From Aquila chrysaetos chrysaetos (taxonomy: Eukaryota > Chordata > Aves > Accipitriformes > Accipitridae), in NCBI RefSeq assembly GCF_900496995.4, contig NC_044009.1, positions 52,206,505 to 52,270,504 on the forward strand: a stretch of DNA of 64,000 nucleotides, in the 5' to 3' direction. The notes under the pieces were generated by a model. That model was not told where the DNA came from. It searched no databases and saw nothing but the letters and a program-made list of their open reading frames with translations. Positions 13,801 to 45,966 of this stretch are shown one piece after another; positions within the stretch are counted from its first letter, which is position 1, and the number at the start of each line of letters is the position of its first letter. Position numbers and translations under genes: made by a program.

Positions 13801-15528
13801 GCCTCTCAAACGTGTCACTGAACGTAAAGCAAACCCTTGGGGTGGGGCGGGGGGGTCAGAAGTAAAAGCGAGTCTCCCCATCTTCCTCAAAAAAAGACAA
13901 CAAACGGACGTTGAAGCACCCAGCACTTGCAGAGCACACCACGTCCCGAGACAGAAAAAAGTGCAAAGTGCAGGAAATGTGTCCGTGTGCTTTGCAGGTG
14001 AATGAGGTGTGCGATGCTGACTGTGTAATTCGGCTGTGACGCCCAGCACCTCTGTTTGAGGAGCCAGGCTCTTCCACGCGAGCAGCAGCTTTCCCTGGGT
14101 GCTGGTGCGAGCGCTTCCACATGCAAGGTTTTCAAAATCCCACGTCACATCCTCACTCCCTCAGACACCGAGTGCCCTGGGTGACACCGATCACCCTCCG
14201 TTTGCCTAAATCACAAGCCCTCAGTTTCTGTGTGAGTGCGGCACGAAACCCACCTCTTGAAACAACACTTCTGACAAGCCGAAAGATTCTCCGGGACGTC
14301 TCCAAGAAGGGCCCACAGCCACCTGCAACATCTCCTCAAACGCCACGACAGACTATCACAGGCTAAAACTACCTTTATATTTCTTTATCCTTGTTTCAAC
14401 TCTTATTTCCGTGGCTGAGAGCACATTAAACATCAAATTCTTACTGTGACTCACATCTCATTCTGCCGGTGCTGGAAACAGGGACTGCCAGCCCGATACC
14501 GCTGGGGTTCTGCTCCAGGCTGGAGCGGCAACAAGGAGACACCACAAAGCAAAATAAAACTTCCCCAGGTTATTTAAATCTCTTTCTCTGACAGACCAAC
14601 CTCACAACTTCCAGGTCCTGAGCAAAATACGCTTCCACGCATGACAAATGTCCCCAAATTTGCCAACGACCCGGTTCCGCTTTCCTTGCGCTTCCTCACG
14701 TTTCTACTAAAGTCACTGAGGAATCTGGGGGTGTGTGGGATACAGGTTCGTGCTCCAAGAAATGTTCTACCTGCTCTACTTTTAAAGCAAATTAGTAATA
14801 TTTACTCTAAGAAGCATCTTTTAGGAGAGAAAGTGATGCTTCCGTGAGACTCGGGACGTTAGTCTTTATTTTACCAAGGGAAAGCTGGCAGGCAAGAGTG
14901 TCAGCCTGGAAATAGAAGAGGAAAGGGTAACTATTAGCAGGAGGTTTCATCTAGATCGCTAGCACTACTCCTGCAGTGCCGGGGGAAGCAGGGCTGCTGT
15001 ATAATTAGCAGCGACGAGCCCGAAGCCCCAAACTGAGATGCCAGTGCTCTTGACACCTTTACAGTCATTTCTGCCCCAGGAATCCTTAAGTCAGAAGCTC
15101 ACTCAAATCTCAGCTTCCATTCTTTAAGGAAAGTGCGTTTCTTGCCCTCGGTGTTCCAGGGAATAACTAGAAAATCAGCCCAGCGTAGAAATCGCAGCTC
15201 GGGAACCGAAGGCAAACGCAATACATGGGTTTATCGGAACAAATCGTGACTTCAGCGGGATTTTTTAGGCCCCTCTCCTAATTCTGGAGCTCTCCGGGTT
15301 TAGAGTTTTAAGCTCAGCTCCGACCTGTCCCCAAACTCCCCCGGGTTCTTCGGGCGCGGAGGGGACGGGCAGCAACCACAACTTGTGTGGAGCTGGAGCC
15401 CCCGCATCGCCCGCCGGCGGCGGCGGCACCGAAACCACCACAAAAAGCGGTGGTTTATTACAAAACCCCCTCCCACCGGCAGTAAGGAGACCGGCAGGAC
15501 CCCCCCCCCGGCCCCCGCCGCCCCTCAC

Positions 15529-15612
15529 CTGCCGCAGGATGAAGCTGGTGGAGGTGGTGCTGCCGTCGGAGCGCTTCAGCCGGCTGCGTCGCGTCGCCGT
15601 GCCCCTCGTCAC
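15529..15612 (-). CDS. CACNB4: CACNB4 N-terminal exon (exon 2A type), partial gene
   Basis: CACNB4 encodes the beta-4 auxiliary subunit of high-voltage-activated calcium channels. It binds the alpha-1 subunit in the cytosol, aids surface delivery and tunes gating, mainly in neurons. This exon is 84 bp, exactly 28 codons, with acceptor GGGGCAG and donor GTGAGG. It encodes [18 protein letters not shown] followed by [10 protein letters not shown], nearly identical to the beta-4a N-terminal segment I recall from mammals (two changes near the start). This segment is basic and Ser/Thr-rich, and it precedes the SH3-guanylate kinase core whose exons lie left of the window. Both exon ends are in phase 0. 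The position just beyond the STAM2 3' end matches mammalian gene order. Confidence 0.93.
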
Positions 15613-15703
15613 CTGCCCCGGGGGAGGCCAAAGACATCAAGGTCGCGTCAGCGACACCGCTAAGCCCGCCCGCCCCGCCCGCCGACCCCCGGCCTGCACC
15701 CAC

Positions 15704-15712
15704 CGCGGCCAT
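15704..15712 (-). CDS. CACNB4: Candidate CACNB4 first coding exon (three codons, MAA)
   Basis: On the minus strand an ATG at 15710-15712 has an ideal context (GCCGCCGCCATGG). Two Ala codons follow, then GCG|GTGGGT, a usable donor in the right phase. Splicing to 15612 would leave a 91-bp GC-rich intron (15613-15703) and give an N-terminus MAA-VTRG. Mammalian beta-4a instead begins with a longer exon of about 21 residues, and I cannot find its equivalent here. The donor is imperfect, so the true first exon could lie further upstream. Confidence 0.45.
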
Positions 15713-16048
15713 GGCGGCGGCGGCTCCCTCAGCCTCTCTCAGCCTTCGGCGGCAACCGGGGCGCAGCCGGGCCGCCCGCCGCCGGAGCCGAGTGCGCGGT
15801 GGGAAGGGCGAGGGCGGGCGAGGGGCGGGCGATGGTGAGGTGGGGAAAGGGGGGGGCCGGGGAGGTGCCGGGCGGCCCCCGGGGCGGGGTAGGGCTGGGA
15901 CGAGCGTAGGTGTGTCGTGTTTCCCCCCCGCCTCCCCGCGGGTGGTCCGGTCCGGGGAGACGGGGGCAAAGGCGGGAGGGGAACGTCGGTGAGACCGCAG
16001 CCCGCCACAGGCGGGTCCCGCTCTCCCCGCGCCGGAGAAACTTGAGGC

Positions 16049-16069
16049 GGGGGGGGGGGGGGGGGGGGG
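16049..16069. repeat. G21 homopolymer in the CACNB4 CpG island
   Basis: Run of 21 G about 340 bp upstream of the candidate CACNB4 start. It can form G-quadruplexes, and its length may be a sequencing or assembly uncertainty. Confidence 0.9.
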
Positions 16070-16330
16070 TCGGTCGGTGAGGGCCGTCCCAGGCGTCCGA
16101 ATTGGAGAGGGAGGACCAGAAACTACCGGGGATCACCGCCGCTCCCAGCCCCTTTCTGCTGTAGGGACCCTCGTGTTCCCCCGTCCCGGCTGGCTGCGTC
16201 CCACGCGGGACCGTGGCGGGCCGGAGGACGCTGCGGGCGCGGAGCGGGGCTCCGAAGCCGGGTTAAGCTCCTCAGGCTGCAAGCCGAGCCGCGAACTGGC
16301 GGGACCGCGGGTTGATCGGCGTCAATTCTC

Positions 16331-17804
16331 GTCAGCTACCGGTGAGGGACAGCGGTACCGCGTCCAGGAAAAAGGTAAATCGGGAGGTTCGGCGATTTGT
16401 TTGAAGTTAAAGAGGAAATCTGGGGAAGAAGTGGAAGCAGGACCTGGATTTCCTGCTTCCCACTCCTGCGCTTCAACTCCGAGCACATTACACCTCCCAC
16501 TGCAATGAATAAGAGGAGAAACGTGTGCGTCTTTGAACCCATCTCACTTCTTACACCGGAAAGCTCTGAACACACGCACATACCACACACAGCCCTCTCC
16601 GGTGAGGGTCCAGAGTACAGCAGAGCAAAGATTTCTTTCTCGCTTGCCACAGACGCAAACTGCTGATTTATTTTTTAATTCCTTGAGTGAAATTAGGCAG
16701 CCTGGTTTCTTTGTCAAAGACGAATGTGGGTCATGAATGCTGTAGTCTCAATTAGATTATTTTTAAATTCAGTTTAATCATTAAATTGGTACTCGGAAGG
16801 GTACTTTTCTTTAAACATTAATCTTTGCATGACTGAGTATGTGGCTGACTTCCCAAGTTAAGATGCTGTCCAGAAGCCCAACACATCACTGTCTCGCTTC
16901 AGCAAGAGGTAGTAATGTTTAGGATGAGATTCGAAATGAAAAACAGACAAGCATTTGCCAGTGATTCAGTACAGGCTTTGGCTTCATAAGGGCTTTGTAA
17001 GATTTAGATCTGCAGCCTGAAGTGACCTGAAATCAACCCGCTGGGGTCAGTAACTCGAAAGGACTGTAAATAAATGATGAAATACCATGATTTCTAAGTA
17101 ACAATTAATGGAGTTGCTCTCGGGTACGTTGGGCTGCTTGCACACGTTTTTTTGGTGTCCAGTCACAGCATTAGCAGAAGCTACCTTGAAAGCACAAGGA
17201 TTTATTCCTATTTTGGATGAGCGGGGAAGCACTGGACACTTTGAGTCACCATGAAAACCTACAGTAAATCATAGGCAATCACGGCTCTTACTTAAGATGT
17301 GCAATGCAATCCAATTTAGAGAGCAGCAGTGTATTTGCTTTCCTTATCATTTGTGGCAAAGTGTATTATCATTTTCTGTAAGATTATTCTCTTCAATGCC
17401 CCAAGAGTTAACACCCCAGACGTAGCAGCATTCTCTGGCTAACCCCAAACCCAGCCTACAGACACTCCAGGCAACAGAGCGCTGGCTCCCACGGAGAAGA
17501 CCTCCTCAACAGGGGTGAAGCGCAGCATGGCTATGCAGTAACGGTCTCTTCCAGAGCGCTGGCTTTGCTGACAGCGCGTGGGAACGCGATGAGCTGGAGG
17601 TAGCTGGGCTGGTGGCCGAGCCTGGGGGTGCTAGCCCGGGATGGGCTCCCACCGGGGAGCAAGGCTGAGGGCACCGTGGGAGGACGGAGGGGAACAGGGA
17701 AGGGGAAGGGCTGCAGCAGTGACGTTCAGATGACTCAAGTAGCTTTTCCCTTATCTTTCTGGCGAGGACTTAACTACGTAGTAAATAGAAGGCTCTTCAC
17801 CTGT
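16331..17804. other. Spacer between the STAM2 3' end and CACNB4 promoter
   Basis: About 1.5 kb with no gene recognised. The left part continues out of the CpG island; the stretch 17400-17760 is moderately GC-rich. A plus-strand donor-like AAG|GTAAAT occurs at 16375 and could belong to a divergent transcript, but nothing else supports it. Confidence 0.6.
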
Positions 17805-20800
17805 CTTTGTTAAACAAACTTTGTTTTATTCATACAAGGCAATGCACACATATTGCAGACAGGAGGCCAAACGGCTATTCCAATAAAACAGATCCCCTAT
17901 TCTTAATACTGCAAACTCTTTAAGATCATTTTCTGTAAGAACTGTGATACACCTATTAACCAGTACACATTCACCTTAAACCCCAGACAAAACAGAAGTA
18001 GAACCTTGGTCTGAATTCAAAGTTCAGGCGTGCCATCCGTTGGTGGCCACGGCACTCGTTGGCCGACCAGAAGACATCACAGTGCCGGTGAAGGGAGCAG
18101 AGCTGTGAAAGCTCAGACGTGGTCAGAACCTGTCCCGGTTGTATTTCCTTTCCTTCATTATTAATTTTCACCAATTCAAAACAGTTTGAGTCAGCTTTGT
18201 GTAAAATTTAACTGGTAAGAGCCATAAATTCTAAAAAGTTATTCGTTCATTCAACAGATACATCACAGTGTTTAATGTAAGCAAGAGTAGTGCCTATTAT
18301 TTCTTAGAAAAGATGCATAGATAAAAATAAGGAAAAAAAACCCCTCCTTCCTATCAGAAAATAATTCCTGTAAGAGATTGCAGCTGCAGCCATGTCCCAC
18401 TCAGCTCTCCTTTCTAAGGGACAGCCTTCAAAAGAAATTACACTGTTCCACAAGTCCATGAACATCTACGAACAGAAGCTGGAGTAAAATGAACACAGAA
18501 CATTATTTTTAAGGTTTACTTGTTACGGAAACAATCTGATTTTTTAACATTGTAATTTCTGTACCAAATTAAATCGACAATGCGTTTGTCACATCAAGGC
18601 TGGACGAAAGACCACAGTTTCTTAAAACACGTCTCTGCATGGTGGGTGATAGTACAGACAAATTCAATTGTTGCTTTCAGCTGACTATAACTTAGACATG
18701 ATAGGTTGCCAACCCATACTGGAAGAAAATTTATCTGGTATTGATATTTTCAACACCCATGAAACAAATATATTACAATAAAATTCTCATTATAAAGTTG
18801 CACAGATTTCTATGTTAACCATTAAGAGTTTATATGAAAAAGCAGAAGTTATCTACTGTTGATTCCTGATATAAAACAGTAGGTAGAAACCTAATGTAGA
18901 AATCTGAAGTTAGATAAATCCTTTGGCAGCATGTTCAGTTACAATCAGGCCTTAAAAATAAATATGATAATGTATAGAAGTATGAAGAGAAAAAACAGAT
19001 TCTATTAACACCAAACCCCTCTAAATACACTATTTTAATAATAATTAAATTATTTTACACTATCTACAAGTTGCATATCACAGAATTAGGAATATAAGAG
19101 ATGACAGAATGACAAATCCTGCTTTTATAAAATTTCAGGCTTTAACAGTATGTATATATGTAGCTGTGTAGAAAATCTCAGACAAATGAGTATATACATT
19201 ATTTATACTTAATAATTACTGAACATAATCAAATCACATCTGTCTAGCCATCTCAAGTTAAGATACTCAGTATTTCTGCTGGACCAAAGTTTTGAATCCA
19301 ATAAAAATACCTACCTTGATCTCAATTTACTAATAAACATGGAGAATCTATATAAATGATAGCAAGGTTTAGTTTGACTACATACCAGCTTGGAACAAAG
19401 TAAACTCTTACCAAAAAATCTCCAAACAATAAGAATTTTGAACAGCAGCACTGAAATTAATTACTGTTCTTAAAGAACCCCAGGAACAAGTTATCAAAAT
19501 AGTTCAGTATTGCAACATGTGCGATTTATACTAAACTACTTCAAGGGGAAGGATAAAGACAAATTAAAGTCATGTCAAAAGGAAAGACAAAAGCTTCCTT
19601 CCAATTGCACAAATTAAATAAAAAAATTTATTTAAAGAGCAGGTACTGAATACCTTATTGCATAAGCATGAGGCTGAAAATGAACAAGGTCATGACACTA
19701 AATAATTAAATAAAATGTAAAAGAAATGGAGGTGGCGCTGAGTGAAGGGTGGATTTTATTACTCAACAACAGTCTACAATCCGATAGTTCTCATTTGGTA
19801 GAAAATTTATACACCAAACATACTTATTTAGACAATTGGGAGTTTCATGCATTTAATCAAGATGATTTTATCAGTGATTTGCTTCCATTATTTTCCCAAT
19901 TTAAAGATTATTACTCATCATAAAATTGTTAAAATAGGTATAAATATGATTATGCTAAAGTGAGTAGGCAAATAGTGATTTTTTTTTCAGAGGTTGAAAC
20001 AATAAAAGAAAGAAATCCCACATTCCTGAAAGATAATTCAGCTCATCTGCTCCTCTCGTACAAACCCCACCCATTAAAAAAGTGCATCAGGGAAGAAATT
20101 CTTAGATTTCTTTTCTTAGCCACCAAATGCTACGCTTCCACAGTTCCAAGGCAATTCCTTTTCTAAAGACACGTCTGTCATTTTCAATATGCAGCTACTC
20201 CTTGTATTAAATGAGGAGCTCAATCCCACTCACAAAGCACGTGTATTCTGCCTATACATATAGTGTGTTAAATACACCTTTTCCAAATGGTTTAAGAGTT
20301 TCTCTGACTGTAATCGGCGTTTATGTAGAGATGGAGATGGTGGCAGAGAAAGGAAATCCAAGAGAGGCAAGAACCCCCTGGTCCCATAAAGACAATTCCT
20401 GTTCTACTCGGCTCCCCGTTGGAAAGGGAACAAGGCAGATTCTCACAGTCTTAAGAAGCTTCAAACATTCTCAAGCCTCCTCCTTTACCACAAGGAACTA
20501 CAATACTCCTTCACTTCTAAATACATCCAAAAAGGAAAAGAAAAGAGATTCTGTACAAGTATCTGGCTCAGCACCTTGTATCCACAGAGTGCCCACACAG
20601 TCAGCTGGGAGCATCCCTTGCCTGCTCTTGCAAAGGAGACTTCTGCTTGCAGTACCCCCTCTGCCAAAAGACACAAACGAGTTCTAGCAAAACCCCACCT
20701 GTTTTCTTCAAGAGAAACACATCAGAAGTTCTCTGTAGTTTCCAAAAATCTAATAGGCAGCACTGTAAAAATCTCATTTCTCGTGTTTCTGTAGGTACAT

Positions 20801-21365
20801 GGTCCTCACTGTCACAATATCAAATCATTTTCTCTTCCAGCTCTCATCTGCTGAACTCGTGCAGTTGTTCCAATTAGGCAGTGCACATCATAGTGTAAAG
20901 CTCACTACAGCAGCACAGAGAGAAGGTGGTCTCTACATCTGCAGGGATTCTCTAAACCCACTTGGATAGAAGGATTATAGTGAGATACCAGGGGAGGCAA
21001 TGCATAACGAGAGCAACACATAACAACGATTAAGCACCCTCAAGTTTTCAGAAACACATTTAAAAGAAAATGATTTTTGAACAATCTTTTAACTTAAGAT
21101 TCACAACGTTTCTTGAAAGCACTGAAATAAGGGCTCAAAGTAATCTGAAATTATTTTAAACCATCAGCTAATCTAGTTCAAGCTATCTTTATACAAATGC
21201 TTAACAATCAGATCTGATGCGTATTTTTACTCTGCATCACCCTAATGCAGTAAGTTGGGTTATTTAAAAGGAAAATGTATTTTGATATTCGTGACAGGTA
21301 TTCATAAAAATCATTAGGTCTGGCAACCTTTATTCATTAATTCAGAAATATGAGCTGGTTTGTTT
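17805..21365 (-). other. STAM2: Probable STAM2 3' UTR
   Basis: From the stop codon leftward the sequence is uniformly AT-rich with no coding signal; it changes to GC-richer sequence just left of 17.8 kb. An AATAAA (minus strand) at 17825-17830 sits at that boundary. Other minus-strand AATAAA matches lie near 21329, 19752 and 19627 and could give shorter forms. The extent is inferred from composition and signal position only; no transcript evidence is available. Confidence 0.5.
17825..17830 (-). terminator. STAM2: Candidate distal STAM2 poly(A) signal
   Basis: Canonical AATAAA on the minus strand at the left edge of the AT-rich 3' region. Cleavage would be expected about 10-30 nt further left, near 17795-17815. 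It gives a 3' UTR of about 3.5 kb. Confidence 0.45.
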
Positions 21366-44997
<23,632 letters not shown>

Positions 44998-45043
44998 CTC
45001 GGCAGCGCCTCAGACGAGACAGCCCGGCCAGCGGCCGCCCGAT

Positions 45044-45070
45044 CCGCCGCCGCCGCCGCCGCCGCCGCCG
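45044..45070 (-). repeat. STAM2: (CGG)9 triplet run in the STAM2 5' UTR
   Basis: Nine uninterrupted CCG units on the plus strand, which read CGG in the STAM2 mRNA sense, 47-73 nt upstream of the start codon. It is probably within the 5' UTR; the start site is not proven. Confidence 0.8.
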
Positions 45071-45302
45071 CCCGACCGCCGCCTCAGGCCCCCGAGGCAG
45101 CCCTTCCTCGCCTGAACGCGCGGCGGAGGAAACCCCGCAGCAGCACCGCGACGACGCACCGGTCAGGCTAGAGAGGGGGGAGTGCTGGGTTGGGGCGAGA
45201 GGGGCGAGAGGGCGCCGGTACCGCCCGGCGGGAACGGGGAAGAGCGGGGCGGGCGGCGGCGTCAGGCATTCGCTGGGGCAACCCCGGCGGGATGGGGGCC
45301 TC

Positions 45303-45318
45303 GGGGGGGGGGGGGGGG
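45303..45318. repeat. G16 homopolymer in the STAM2 CpG island
   Basis: Run of 16 G. Companion runs are C13 at 45503-45515 and G13 at 45658-45670. All are G-quadruplex candidates on one strand or the other. Confidence 0.9.
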
Positions 45319-45394
45319 CCGGGGCTGCCGGTCGGCCGGGTGCGGAGGACCCGCCCCCTTCCCCGCCTCTCCCGGGCGGGGCGGGGCCGGGCGG

Positions 45395-45408
45395 CCGTGA
45401 CGTCACGG
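45395..45408. promoter_or_regulatory. CRE/ATF palindrome in the STAM2 promoter
   Basis: A full 8-bp CRE, TGACGTCA (45398-45405), sits inside the perfect 14-bp palindrome CCGTGACGTCACGG. Full CREs in CpG islands are typical CREB/ATF1 sites. Confidence 0.7.
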
Positions 45409-45410
45409 GG

Positions 45411-45420
45411 CGCCATCTTG
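45411..45420 (-). promoter_or_regulatory. YY1-type core-promoter motif
   Basis: Read on the minus strand this is CAAGATGGCG, matching the YY1 core AAGATGGCG. In vertebrate promoters YY1 sites in sense orientation usually lie just after the start site, so it fits a STAM2 start near 45430. Confidence 0.6.
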
Positions 45421-45532
45421 AGGCGGTGGCGGCTGAGGGGAGCGTTTCCTCCTCGTCGCTCCCGGTTTTCCCCGGTGGGGCCGCATCGCTCCGTGTCCCG
45501 TTCCCCCCCCCCCCCACCCCGCCCCGCCCCGG

Positions 45533-45966
45533 TATTAAAAGCTGCCTGAGGGCGCGGGCTCTGCCGCCTCAGCGGGTGCGAGGAGGGGTGGAGGGCGCGG
45601 AAAGCAGCGGTGGCGGTGGGAATGTGGCCGGGTGCGGCTGAGGAGATGATGGCTGACGGGGGGGGGGGGGTGCGGGGGGGTTTGTGGGGAGTATGGCTGA
45701 GGGGGGTACGGCCCGTCGTGAGGGAGGGCAGGCGGCCCTCAGCCGGCTGTCCCCACCGCCACACAGGCAGGGTTGTGCAGCCGGGAGGGGGATGTTCCCC
45801 AAAAAGCCATTTTCTGGGCGCTCTTGAGGGGCCTCCTGGCCCTGTACCGGCTGTGGGCAGCCATCGAGGGCTGCTGGCAGGAACCTGGGAGCTGCTAACT
45901 GCTGCTGGGTGTACCTCCTTTTTTCTGAGGTGTAATGTGACTTCAAATGAACTCATGCCAGTCAGG
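45533..45966 (+). ncRNA. Candidate first exon of a divergent plus-strand transcript
   Basis: A TATA-like TATTAAAAG (45533-45541) follows a run of GC boxes (45503-45530). A start near 45565 would lead to a strong splice donor CAGG|GTGAGT at 45966/45967. The ORF across it (45610-45978) is low-complexity and unlike any family I know, so a noncoding RNA is more likely. Divergent transcription from CpG islands is common. This is inference only. Confidence 0.3.

Larger units (their letters stand above)
1..15528 (-). other. CACNB4: CACNB4 intron (after the N-terminal exon, continuing off the left edge)
   Basis: No CACNB4 exon, including the alternative beta-4b first exon (MYDNLYLHG type), was recognised in this span. 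It holds ordinary mid-GC intron sequence, homopolymer tracts (2392-2414, 2769-2795, 8341-8359, 10801-10819), a 24-bp tandem duplication (5393-5440) and an RFX-like X-box (7946-7959). All ORFs in it look like chance. Its intron status follows from the donor at 15528 and the known long first introns of this gene. Confidence 0.8.
15330..16330. promoter_or_regulatory. CACNB4: CpG-island promoter of CACNB4
   Basis: Very GC- and CpG-rich block around the CACNB4 5' exon, with many GC boxes and a 21-base G run (16049-16069). It probably drives CACNB4 on the minus strand. No clear TATA box was seen. Long ORFs on both strands here are products of GC-rich sequence with few stop codons. Confidence 0.75.

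Noticed and set aside
15711-15992. Plus-strand ATG GCG GCG GCG frame in the CACNB4 CpG island
   Set aside because: The start context is good on both strands because the site is palindromic. Only the minus strand leads in phase to a conserved exon; the plus frame is Gly/Arg-rich with no homology.
19726-19923. 65-codon plus-strand ORF that looks protein-like in composition
   Set aside because: It lies antisense within the inferred STAM2 3' UTR, has no known family and no nearby promoter or splice signals.
45168-45956. 262-codon minus-strand open frame across the STAM2 CpG island
   Set aside because: Its Pro/Ala/Arg-rich content is what stop-poor CpG-island DNA encodes in any frame. It lies upstream of the true STAM2 start and is not in a conserved frame.
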